NCBI GenBank assembly: GCA_013140775.1
Contig: JABFSA010000049.1
Coordinates: 1-54,716, forward strand
Direction of reading: 5' to 3'
Length of the DNA stretch: 54,716 bases
Source of the DNA: Acidobacteriota bacterium
GTDB lineage: Bacteria > Acidobacteriota > Vicinamibacteria > Vicinamibacterales > UBA2999
The position numbers and the translations under genes are program-made. Shown one piece after another: positions 35,858 to 43,343 of this stretch. The notes below the pieces were generated by a model. The model saw only the letters and a program-made list of their open reading frames with translations, did no database searches and had not been told where the DNA came from. Position 1 is the first letter of the stretch, and every line of letters begins with the position of its first letter.

Positions 35858-37321
35858 GTGGCTACCGAACGCGGCGGTGACAAATGGGAAGGATTTCCCA
35901 CCCGGGGCACATTCGCATGTCTCGCCCTGGGGTGCCTGGTCTTCGCGTGGTATGTCAGCCTCCTTCCGTTCAGGCTGGAGTGGGTGCCCCTCCGCGACGC
36001 CGTCAGCGACTTCGTTGACATGATGTCGTCGTGGCCTGCCACCGTGCCGCGCGTGAACTTCCTCGCCAATGCACTCATGTTCGTGCCGGTCGGCTTCGGC
36101 TTCTACGGCGCCTTTCAAACCGACCGCAAGGATCGCTTCGCGGGGGGCGCGGTGATCGGCTCTCTCGTCGCAAGCGTGGCCGGAAGCCTCACCGCGGAGT
36201 TCCTTCAGGAGTTCGCGCCAGGACGAGTGGTTGCCTCGCCGGACGTCGTGGCGCAAACGCTCGGAGCCATGACGGGAGTCGTGTTGTGGCTGATCGCAGG
36301 TCCCGACCTGGTCCATTGGATCCGGGACACACGGCGCGACACTCACCATGACCGGGCCACGCGGGCGCTGGTCGCGTACCTCGCATTCTGGGCGTTCGTG
36401 AACCTCGCTCCGTTCGACATCACGCTCAACGTCGATCGGCTGGGTCAGCGTTGGCGCGAGGGAGAGATCGTCCTCATTCCGTTCACCTCGAACCTCCCGT
36501 GGACCCGACTCGCCTGGGACGCAGTGGTCACCGCGGTCAGTGCGATTCCGATCGGAACGCTCCTGCTGGTGGGATGGCAGCCACGTGGTGAGCGCCGCGG
36601 TCTCCTCTCTGCGGTCTGGCTGGGCGTCGTCATCCTCGCCGCTCTCGAGACGGCGCAGATTTTCATCCGGTCGCACGGCGCCGACATGACCGACGTGGTG
36701 TGCGGCATGCTCGGCGTTCTGGCAGGCGCCGCGATCGGCGCACAGATCTTCGATCGATCCCCGAACACGCGGTCTCGTGCCACGTCCGGGCTCTGGGGCT
36801 GGACGGGTATGGCCGTGTGGTGCGTGATGCTTGCGGCGTATCACTGGCAGCCATTCGACTTCGTTGTGGACGGCGACATGATTCGCGAAAGGCTCGCACG
36901 CGTGTCGCTCATCCCGCTCGCGGGGTACCGGTCGGGGTCGGATCTGAACGCGTTCAACACACTCCTCGCCAAACTGGGCATGGCCGTGCCATTCGGTGTC
37001 GCCGCATCACTGGCGCTGCACGGACTGCGCAAGCGTCCGGCGATCTTCACGTTGATGTGGATGATGCTCGCGGCAATCGTCTTCAGCGTGATGGAGTTCG
37101 GGCAATTCTTTCTGCCGACGCGGGTGCCGGATCCGTCTGATGTGGGGCTGGGTATCGCTGGAAGTGCCGGCGGTGTCTGGCTGGCGCGATGGCTTCAGGC
37201 GGGCTACGAGGTCAGACATCCGCAACGCGTGTCACATCTGTCATCGCCGTCAGTTGTGCGCGATCGTGCACAGACAGGAATGTTACTCAGCAGGAAGAAA
37301 ATGGAAGGTCAGGAAGAATAG
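35858..37321 (+). CDS. VanZ-like membrane protein with three tandem VanZ modules
   Basis: A 487-residue polytopic membrane protein; GTG start at 35858. Three successive modules share a pattern of [L/W]xPF near a helix start, then N-F/T-x-L-xN or NTLLAK and a P-x-G-F/T/V helix, then an E-x-x-Q/G-x-F helix, then P/D-x-x-DV: (1) SLLPFRLEW, NFLANALMFVPVGFGFYG, EFLQEFAPGR, SPDVV; (2) NLAPFDITL, PFTSNL, AVSAIPIGTLL, ETAQIFIRS, MTDVV; (3) HWQPFDFVV, NTLLAKLGMAVPFGVA, EFGQFFLPTR, PSDVG. VanZ-type proteins are linked to glycopeptide resistance and envelope functions but lack a defined activity. The charged tail (about 50 residues) is probably cytosolic. Confidence 0.82.
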   Translation: MATERGGDKWEGFPTRGTFACLALGCLVFAWYVSLLPFRLEWVPLRDAVSDFVDMMSSWPATVPRVNFLANALMFVPVGFGFYGAFQTDRKDRFAGGAVIGSLVASVAGSLTAEFLQEFAPGRVVASPDVVAQTLGAMTGVVLWLIAGPDLVHWIRDTRRDTHHDRATRALVAYLAFWAFVNLAPFDITLNVDRLGQRWREGEIVLIPFTSNLPWTRLAWDAVVTAVSAIPIGTLLLVGWQPRGERRGLLSAVWLGVVILAALETAQIFIRSHGADMTDVVCGMLGVLAGAAIGAQIFDRSPNTRSRATSGLWGWTGMAVWCVMLAAYHWQPFDFVVDGDMIRERLARVSLIPLAGYRSGSDLNAFNTLLAKLGMAVPFGVAASLALHGLRKRPAIFTLMWMMLAAIVFSVMEFGQFFLPTRVPDPSDVGLGIAGSAGGVWLARWLQAGYEVRHPQRVSHLSSPSVVRDRAQTGMLLSRKKMEGQEE

Positions 37322-37477
37322 TCCTTTCCAATCAGACTTCTCCAGCCATCGATCGTCCTCACCACAACTGTAAGTCCGTCTACCAAAGTAGGTTGCCGTC
37401 CGTCAGGATGCCTTTTCCATCCATGGCCCGGACCTTGCGGTCTCATGGCTCGCCCCCAGATGACCTGCGTGAGAGAT

Positions 37478-37702
37478 ATGAACACTCAAGGCACGGCGAT
37501 CGATTTGGAAAAGGCAGACGCGATTCTGCTGCTGGACGCCCCGAAATGGGAGTCGCCCGACGTGTGCGATACGTCGCGCGCCTCGTTCTCGTATGCCCTG
37601 ATCCTGGCGGTTCCGGTAGCGCTCATTCTGGCGGGCTTCGCGTTTCTGGCCCAGTTGACACCCGATCTACCGGTGGTTTCGACCCTCGTTCTGGGTCGGT
37701 AG
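37478..37702 (+). CDS. Small single-span membrane protein, hypothetical
   Basis: A 74-residue candidate protein from the ATG at 37478 (GAGAG upstream): an acidic N-terminal half (DLEKADAILLLDAPKWESPDVCD), one hydrophobic helix (ALILAVPVALILAGFAFLA) and a short tail. It is not recognised. It sits alone between the VanZ-like gene and the M16 peptidase; the 156 bp before it hold no clear element. Codon use is compatible with coding, but a chance reading frame cannot be excluded. Confidence 0.45.
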   Translation: MNTQGTAIDLEKADAILLLDAPKWESPDVCDTSRASFSYALILAVPVALILAGFAFLAQLTPDLPVVSTLVLGR

Positions 37703-37843
37703 CCCGGGTATCCGGAATACTCACGCCCGCTGCGGCTGCGGTCGCGGCAGGGCGACCTCATTCCTGGTTGTTTCCGGTCAACCACCAAGTTCCGGCCGTT
37801 ACAATGGATCAGCCGCTTCTGGCCCACTACGCAGGGTGAGCTC

Positions 37844-40699
37844 ATGAACTCTCGCGCTCGTGTCCGGCTGACGATCCTCATCGCAGCGATCGTGACGGCA
37901 GTCGGACTTGCCGCCGCGCAACAGACGACGCAGCCGGCGCAGCCGATTCCGCCGAACGTCCTCGCCGCGACACTGGATCAGGCAGTACCAGTCGATCCGC
38001 TGATCACCGTCGGGACGCTCCCCAACGGTCTTCGCTACTACCTCCGAGAGAACCGTCAGCCGCAGGCACGGGCCGAGTTGCGACTCGTGGTCAATGCGGG
38101 TTCCGTGCTCGAAGACGAAGACCAGCGCGGGTTGGCGCACTTCGTCGAGCACATGGCGTTCAACGGGACGTCCAACTTTCCCAAGCAGGACATCGGCGCA
38201 TTCATGCAGGCGCTCGGCATGCGCTTCGGCGCGCACGTCAACGCGAACACGAGCTTCGACGAAACGATCTATCACCTCCAGATCCCCACCAGCAATCCGG
38301 CGGTGATCGATCGCTCGCTCCAGATCATGGAGGACTGGGCGCGCAATGTGACGTTCGATCCGGTCGAGATTGAAAAGGAGCGCGGCGTCATCCTCGAGGA
38401 ATGGCGCCTCGGGCTTGGCGCTGGCGAGCGCATACAGAACACGCAGTTTCCTCTGCTCCTCAAAGGCTCGCGCTACGCCGACAGGATCCCGATCGGCACG
38501 CCCGACATCATCCAGAAGGCAAGCCCCGAGCGTCTGAAACAGTTCTACGCGGACTGGTACCGTCCCGATCTGATGGCGGTCATCGCGGTCGGCGACTTCA
38601 ACAAGGCCGCGATCGAGCCGCTCATCAGAGCTCGTTTTGGCTCCATCCCCAGCCCGTCATCTCCACGGCCGCGGCCTCCGTATGTGATCCCGAGTCAGCA
38701 GGGAACGTCCTATTCGACGGTGACGGATCCTGAAACTACGAGCACGCTCATCAGCGTGTCGAGCACGATGCCCGCTCGAGAGCAGGCGACGATCGGTTCC
38801 TACCGCCAGCACATGGTTGAGCGTCTGTTCAGCAGCATGTTGTCGGACCGGCTCGACGAGATCGCGCAGGCGCCAAACGCGCCGTTTCTCAGGGCGCAGA
38901 CAGGCCGGGGACTGTTCGTCCGCACGGCGGAGGTGACGAGTTTGAGTGCACTCGTCGCGAGTGGTGGCGTCGAGCGCGCCCTGACGGCGCTGTTCACCGA
39001 GATCGATCGAGTGGCGCAGTTCGGCTTCACGGCCACAGAGCTCAATCGGGAGAAGCTGAACAACCAGCGCGGACTGCAGCGATCGGTGATCGAGAAGGAC
39101 AAGAGCCCTTCCGGTCCGCTGGCTGATGAGTTCGTCCGTGCATTCACTCAGGGTGAGCCGATCCCGGGCATCGTCTATGAGTTCGGGTTGAATCAACGGT
39201 TTCTGCCGGAGATCACTCTGGCCGAGGTCAACGCCGTGGCCAGGGACTGGATGCCCAACCGCAACCGTCTGGTGGCTGTCGCGGCGCCTGAAAGCGATCG
39301 GCCCTCGCTGCCAACGGACGAAAGGCTGGCTGGCGCGATCGCCGCGGCGGGCAGCGTGCCGCTGACAGCCTACGTGGACAGGACCAACATTCGTCCGCTT
39401 CTCGCGAACCTCCCGTCGCCTGGAACGATCGCCGCGACGTCGATCAACGAACCGCTGGGGATCACCGAGTGGAGGCTGTCCAACGGCGCACGCGTGGTGC
39501 TCAAGCCCACGATGTTCAAGCAGGACGAAATCATCTTCCGCGGGGTCAGCCAGGGAGGCACGTCGCTCGCCAGCGACGCAGACTACGTCGCCGCCGAAAC
39601 TGCGTCTCTCGTCGTGGCGCAGGGTGGACTCGGCGAGCACAGCCGGCTCGATCTCGAACGTGTCCTTGCCGGCACGACCGCATTTGTGAGAGCTGACATC
39701 GGCGAGACAGAGGAGGCGATTGGTGGCGGCACCGCCAGCAAGGACCTCGAGCAGATGTTTCAGCTGGTGTACCTGAGGTTCACGGCGCCCCGAGCCGACC
39801 CGGTCGCATTCCAGGTCCTGACCGACCAGCTCAAGGTGACGCTCGCGAACAGATCGGCCACGCCCGATGCCGTCTTCGACGAAGCGCTCGACGCAGCCGT
39901 CACACAGAACCATCGACGGGCCCAGCCTCTCACTCCGCAGCGCCTTACGGAGATGAACCTGGACAAGTCGCTCGCGTTTTACAAAGACCGGTTCGCGGAC
40001 GCGAGCGATTTTGTCTTCGTCTTCGTGGGTAGTTTCGATCTGGCCACGATGAAACCGCTCGTGGAGCGCTATCTGGCCAGCCTGCCCTCGACACAGCGAA
40101 GCGAAAGGGCGAAGGACGTCGGCATCCGGTTCCCCGAGAGCGTGGTACGACGGCAGGTGGTCAGCGGTATCGCTCCGCGCAGCCGCGTGAACATCGTGTT
40201 CAATGGCGCATTCCAGAACGACGAAGCGCACCGGGTTCTCGTCAGAATGATGGGCGACACGCTGGCGGGAAATCTGCAGCGGACCCTGCGAGAGGACCTG
40301 GGCGGAACCTACGGCGTCCGGGTATCGACGACGTTTACGAAAGAACCGACGCAGGAGTACCGCGTGGTCATCGATTTCTCGTGTGACCCGAGCCGTACGG
40401 AGAGCCTCATCCGGAGTGCGTTCGACGTCATCGAAGACTTCAAGCGGAACGGTCCTGCCGATCGCCAGGTCGCCGACGGAAGGGCGGCGCTCCTTCGCGA
40501 TCTCGAGACGAACAACGAGCGGAACGACTACCTGCTGAACCGAATCATCTTCAAGTACGAGTACGGCGAGGACGTCAGTGACCTTCTGAACATGAAGCCC
40601 ATTTACGACCGCCTCTCGGTGTCAGCGTTGCGCGACGCGGCCCAGATGTACCTGGATACGAACCGCTACGTCCAGGTCACATTGATGCCCTCGAAGTAA
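37844..40699 (+). CDS. M16 family zinc peptidase (PqqL-like), exported
   Basis: A 951-residue exported metallopeptidase with a signal peptide (cleavage near LAAAQQ). The inverted zinc motif HxxEH is at residues 99-103 (HFVEH), with the third ligand Glu in the VEIEKERGVILEEW segment about 75 residues later. Two M16 halves are present: the catalytic N-half (about 55-490) and a C-half without HxxEH starting at about ITEWRLSNGARVVLKPTMF. The C-terminal end contains DLGGTYGVRVST, the usual substrate-binding R/Y region. The family clips small peptides in the periplasm; PqqL in E. coli acts on iron-piracy proteins. No partner peptide gene is visible nearby. Confidence 0.93.
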   Translation: MNSRARVRLTILIAAIVTAVGLAAAQQTTQPAQPIPPNVLAATLDQAVPVDPLITVGTLPNGLRYYLRENRQPQARAELRLVVNAGSVLEDEDQRGLAHFVEHMAFNGTSNFPKQDIGAFMQALGMRFGAHVNANTSFDETIYHLQIPTSNPAVIDRSLQIMEDWARNVTFDPVEIEKERGVILEEWRLGLGAGERIQNTQFPLLLKGSRYADRIPIGTPDIIQKASPERLKQFYADWYRPDLMAVIAVGDFNKAAIEPLIRARFGSIPSPSSPRPRPPYVIPSQQGTSYSTVTDPETTSTLISVSSTMPAREQATIGSYRQHMVERLFSSMLSDRLDEIAQAPNAPFLRAQTGRGLFVRTAEVTSLSALVASGGVERALTALFTEIDRVAQFGFTATELNREKLNNQRGLQRSVIEKDKSPSGPLADEFVRAFTQGEPIPGIVYEFGLNQRFLPEITLAEVNAVARDWMPNRNRLVAVAAPESDRPSLPTDERLAGAIAAAGSVPLTAYVDRTNIRPLLANLPSPGTIAATSINEPLGITEWRLSNGARVVLKPTMFKQDEIIFRGVSQGGTSLASDADYVAAETASLVVAQGGLGEHSRLDLERVLAGTTAFVRADIGETEEAIGGGTASKDLEQMFQLVYLRFTAPRADPVAFQVLTDQLKVTLANRSATPDAVFDEALDAAVTQNHRRAQPLTPQRLTEMNLDKSLAFYKDRFADASDFVFVFVGSFDLATMKPLVERYLASLPSTQRSERAKDVGIRFPESVVRRQVVSGIAPRSRVNIVFNGAFQNDEAHRVLVRMMGDTLAGNLQRTLREDLGGTYGVRVSTTFTKEPTQEYRVVIDFSCDPSRTESLIRSAFDVIEDFKRNGPADRQVADGRAALLRDLETNNERNDYLLNRIIFKYEYGEDVSDLLNMKPIYDRLSVSALRDAAQMYLDTNRYVQVTLMPSK

Positions 40700-40723
40700 G
40701 ATCCCTCCACGAAACCCACACGA

Positions 40724-41175
40724 TCCGGGGGCGGCCCGCAGGCCGTCCTTTACGCCCTTCGCGTCGCGAATCAGGTTGGCTGGAAGCACCTCTGGCACAC
40801 CGCGCGCAGCAGGAACGTCTGCAAGACATGCGCGTTCGGCATGGGCGGTCAGCTGGGCGGGATGGTCAACGAAGGCGATCACTTCCCGGAGGTCTGCAAG
40901 AAATCGCTGCAGGCCATCGCGTCGGACATGCAGGACGGAATCACCGCCGACTTCTTCTCTCGCTTCTCCATCGCCCAGCTCCGAACACTCTCGTCACGCG
41001 AGCTCGAACGCTGCGGCCGCCTGGTCAACCCGGTCTACGCGGGCCACGGAGACTCTCACTATCGTGTCATCGCGTGGGATGAGGCACTCGACAGACTCGC
41101 CCGGTCATTGAAGGCAGCAGGGCCTGCGCGCAGCTTCTTCTACGCCAGCGGGCGATCGTCGAACGAGGCAGGATC
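40724..41175 (+). pseudogene. N-terminal fragment of an FdhF/YdeP-type molybdopterin oxidoreductase
   Basis: About 150 codons in one frame match the start of CbbBc/FdhF-like formate-dehydrogenase-type proteins: AVLYALRVANQVGWKHLWHTAR, NVCKTCAFGMGGQLGGMVNEGDHFPEVCKKSLQ (the [4Fe-4S] Cys cluster, quoted in parts elsewhere), HYRVIAWDEALDRLA and FFYASGRSSNEAG. Homology ends abruptly at about 41173, and the remaining about 600 residues of such enzymes are absent. There is no good start codon: the frame is that of the preceding M16 gene and is open from its stop (40697-40699). The fragment is directly joined to an ABC ATPase fragment in another frame. It cannot encode an active enzyme. Confidence 0.75.
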
Positions 41176-41652
41176 AGCGATGCGGACGTCGAACGTGCCG
41201 CGATGGCCGCGGAGATTCACGACGATATTCTGAAGCTTCCAAAGGGCTACGACACTGTCCTCGGCATTGGTGGACGGCTGCTCTCGGCCGGGCAGATTCA
41301 GCGGGTGAACATCGCCAGAGCGCTCGTCAAGAATGCACCCATCGTGATTCTGGACGAGGCCACGTCGAACCTTGATTCGATTTCCGAGACAAAGATCCAG
41401 CTGGCGCTCGACCGTCTCACAGGCGGTCGGACGACGTTCACGATTGCACATCGGTTGTCTACGCTTCGGAACGCGGACCTGATTCTGGTCATTGACGGGG
41501 GGCGTCTTGTCGCGTCGGGCCATCACGAGGAACTGCTGGCGGCGTGCGCGCTCTACCGGAATCTCTGTGCCGCCCAGCAGTCAGGCCACAGTACGCTCAC
41601 GCTCTCGCCCGAACGCACACCGCCACGAGTGCCCACCAACGCCGCCGTCTAG
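41167..41652 (+). pseudogene. C-terminal fragment of an ABC exporter ATPase
   Basis: From about 41167 the frame encodes the end of an ABCB-type nucleotide-binding domain: GRISDADVERAAMAAEIHDDIL, PKGYDTVLGIGGRLLSAGQ (signature motif LSAGQ), QRVNIARALV, IVILDEATSNLD (Walker B) and FTIAHRLSTLRNADLI (H-loop). Walker A, the Q-loop and the membrane domain are missing. An ATG at 41203 could start translation, but the product would lack ATP binding. The join to the oxidoreductase fragment is at about 41165-41175. The original protein was probably a half-size exporter of the peptide/lipid type. Confidence 0.75.
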
Positions 41653-41689
41653 CCGTTCGAGGCGACCGCGCAGGTGCCAGGACAGCTTC

Positions 41690-42409
41690 TCAGCGGCTGC
41701 TGCAGCCTTTCGCGGCCTCTTCGAAACCGTCGAAGAGACGTTTCGCATTGGGGCCGGCGAGCGTCTCGATGCGATGCGGTTGTCCTTTTTCGAGCGTGTA
41801 GCGTGCGTTGGTGCCCTGCAAGCGAAGGAACCCCACCTCGTTCGCCATCTCTGCGTGCCAGCGGTACTCATCGAACTCGCCGACATACAGAAAGACGCAG
41901 AGGTTGGCGATGGCTCGAAGCTTGGCTTCGCTCGGCTCCCACATGTAGCCAGGGAACGCGGTGACGGAGCGGAAGAACGACGGGTGAGCCGCGGCAACGT
42001 GCATCGCGGCGATGCCGCCATTCGACGGACCCGCAATGTGAAACGCGCCGCCCTGAATCTTGTAGGTGGCCAGGATGGTCTTGAGGAACTCGGGGAAGAT
42101 TCGCGCTCCGCCTTCGAAGAACAACTCGCCATCTGGAGCCGCAGGCGCAATCACGATGTAGCCGCGCTTCTCCGCCTCCGCGCGGAAGTTGCGGTTGAGC
42201 ACGTTGTCCACGACGTTCATCGTCTGCGGACCGCCGCCGAATACGAGAACGCCGGGGTATTCCTTCGCCGGCGCGTATCCATCCGGCAGGACGACCTTGT
42301 AGCGGACCGTCTTGCCTGCCACGCGCACGGTGTGCTCGCTCAACTCCGCGTGAACAGGCGAGGCCGCAACCAGGATCAGCGCGATGACGGCCGGAAGGAT
42401 TGTTCTCAT
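41690..42409 (-). CDS. Exported alpha/beta hydrolase (PHB-depolymerase/prolyl-oligopeptidase-like)
   Basis: A 239-residue exported hydrolase. The ATG at 42407-42409 is preceded by GGGAGGAGA, and the signal peptide is MRTILPAVIALILVAASPVHA. The mature part has YKVVLPDGYAPAKEYPGVLVFGGGPQ (oxyanion region), the nucleophile elbow HIAGPSNGGIAAMHVA (Ser in G-x-S-x-G), and YVGEFDEYRW and GQPHRIETL for the likely Asp and His. The substrate is unknown; esterases and peptidases share this fold. Its upstream region is the left copy of a 31-bp direct repeat whose other copy ends the amidase gene at 43313, suggesting that this gene once followed the amidase gene directly. Confidence 0.82.
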   Translation of the reverse strand: MRTILPAVIALILVAASPVHAELSEHTVRVAGKTVRYKVVLPDGYAPAKEYPGVLVFGGGPQTMNVVDNVLNRNFRAEAEKRGYIVIAPAAPDGELFFEGGARIFPEFLKTILATYKIQGGAFHIAGPSNGGIAAMHVAAAHPSFFRSVTAFPGYMWEPSEAKLRAIANLCVFLYVGEFDEYRWHAEMANEVGFLRLQGTNARYTLEKGQPHRIETLAGPNAKRLFDGFEEAAKGCSSR

Positions 42410-42436
42410 TCTCCTCCCAGCTCCGGATATGACGGC
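42406..42436. repeat. 31-bp direct repeat, left copy
   Basis: It matches 43313-43343 at 30 of 31 positions; the mismatch is at 42417 (C) versus 43324 (G). On the minus strand it encodes PSYPELGGE-stop in the amidase frame, and its end (GAGGAGAATGA) provides the ribosome site and ATG of the hydrolase gene. The 178 bp between it and the nucleotidyltransferase gene show nothing else. Confidence 0.8.
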
Positions 42437-42615
42437 AAGCGCGCGCACAGCCTTGTCCATGAGAAGAAAGTGTAGCCCTATCTCTCCTGGGGGTGCGTCC
42501 CTTCCGAGATGAACGGCCGCGCGCCGAGTATCATCCGACGCAGACCGGATGATCCCGAGCACAGGCCGAAACAGCTGCCTGCTCACCGTTTCGAGATCAG
42601 GCACAATGGACGCGG

Positions 42616-43095
42616 ATGGACTTCGACATCATCAGACGGCTCCTGGCCGCGTTCGAGCGTGAGCAGGTCCGTTACGCGATCTTCGGCGCCGTGGCGATGA
42701 GTCTGCACGGACTGGCCCGGTTCACGGAGGATTTGGACGTGTTCGTAGCGCCAGAGGCCGCCAACATCGACCGACTGAAAGTGGCCTTGCGCTCTGTCGT
42801 CGATGATCCAGAGATCGAGCACATCACGGCGGCCGACTTGCTCGGCGAGTATCCCGCCGTCCAGTACGTGCCGCCGGATGGCACCTTTCACATCGACATC
42901 GTGACCAGGCTCGGTGAGGCGTACGCGTTCGCCGATCTCACGATCGGACGGGTCCCATTCGATGGCCTCGAGGTGTCGGTTGTGACGCCGAAGGGTCTCT
43001 ACGAGATGAAGCGCAACACCGTCCGCCTGAAGGACCGCGCCGATGCCGAAGCGTTGAAGGAGCGCTTCGGAATAGGTGACGAGGGAGAGCACTGA
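42616..43095 (+). CDS. Nucleotidyltransferase, AbiEii/MenT-like (candidate toxin)
   Basis: A 159-residue small nucleotidyltransferase. YAIFGAVAMSLHGLARFTEDLDVFV (in parts: GAVAMSLHGLARFTEDLD) carries the G-[G/A]-x-A...H-G...T-x-D-L-D signature of DUF1814/AbiEii-type enzymes, and a third Asp lies in FHIDIVTRLG. The protein contains only the catalytic core, without the C-terminal domain of larger AbiEii proteins. Known relatives (AbiEii, MenT) transfer nucleotides to tRNA or other targets and block growth until neutralised. A 63-residue gene follows after 1 bp. Both sit between 31-bp direct repeats. The toxin role is inferred from family and layout; a housekeeping enzyme is not excluded. Confidence 0.75.
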   Translation: MDFDIIRRLLAAFEREQVRYAIFGAVAMSLHGLARFTEDLDVFVAPEAANIDRLKVALRSVVDDPEIEHITAADLLGEYPAVQYVPPDGTFHIDIVTRLGEAYAFADLTIGRVPFDGLEVSVVTPKGLYEMKRNTVRLKDRADAEALKERFGIGDEGEH

Positions 43096-43096
43096 T

Positions 43097-43288
43097 ATGC
43101 CCGTGCGGAAGTTTCGTAGCGTGGAAGAGATGAGCCGACTCGTCTGGCGACCGGCCGGTCACCCTGCACTCGCTCGGGCCATGGCATCAGTTTGGGCTTT
43201 CGGCCGTCGCCTCGACAGACCGGCGTTCCGACCAGGGGTCAGGAAGTTCAGATCGGTCGTCGAGATGAAAGCGGCCAGATCGCGATGA
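43097..43288 (+). CDS. 63-residue partner protein with duplicated VRKFRSVxEM motif (candidate antitoxin)
   Basis: A small basic protein starting ATG at 43097, 1 bp after the TGA of the nucleotidyltransferase gene, with GAGGGAGAG inside that gene as ribosome site. Residues 3-12 (VRKFRSVEEM) and 48-57 (VRKFRSVVEM) are nearly identical (9 of 10), while the DNA of the two copies differs at several positions, so the protein repeat is under selection. The middle (HPALARAMASVWAFGRRL) looks helical and is preceded by a WRP turn. No DNA-binding domain is seen. Similar small proteins with two such ends accompany nucleotidyltransferase genes in related bacteria as far as I recall; no function is established. 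Confidence 0.65.
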   Translation: MPVRKFRSVEEMSRLVWRPAGHPALARAMASVWAFGRRLDRPAFRPGVRKFRSVVEMKAARSR

Positions 43289-43312
43289 GCGTCGTGTGGA
43301 ACTCCACGGATT

Positions 43313-43343
43313 TCATTCTCCTCGCAGCTCCGGATATGACGGC
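43313..43343. repeat. 31-bp direct repeat, right copy
   Basis: It forms the last codons and stop of the amidase gene (PSYPELRGE-stop) on the minus strand. It matches 42406-42436 with one mismatch; the copies are 907 bp apart. Confidence 0.8.

Noticed and set aside
35717..36844. 375-codon frame opposite the VanZ-like gene
   Set aside because: Polar, Arg/His-rich antisense shadow; the plus strand encodes regular membrane helices.
37322..37477. Possible structured leader or riboswitch between the VanZ-like gene and the small membrane protein
   Set aside because: I compared it with GEMM and moco-type patterns from memory and saw no conserved core.
38657..40231. 524-codon frame opposite the M16 peptidase
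   Set aside because: Shadow of a gene with clear M16 motifs; rich in Arg and His with no family features.
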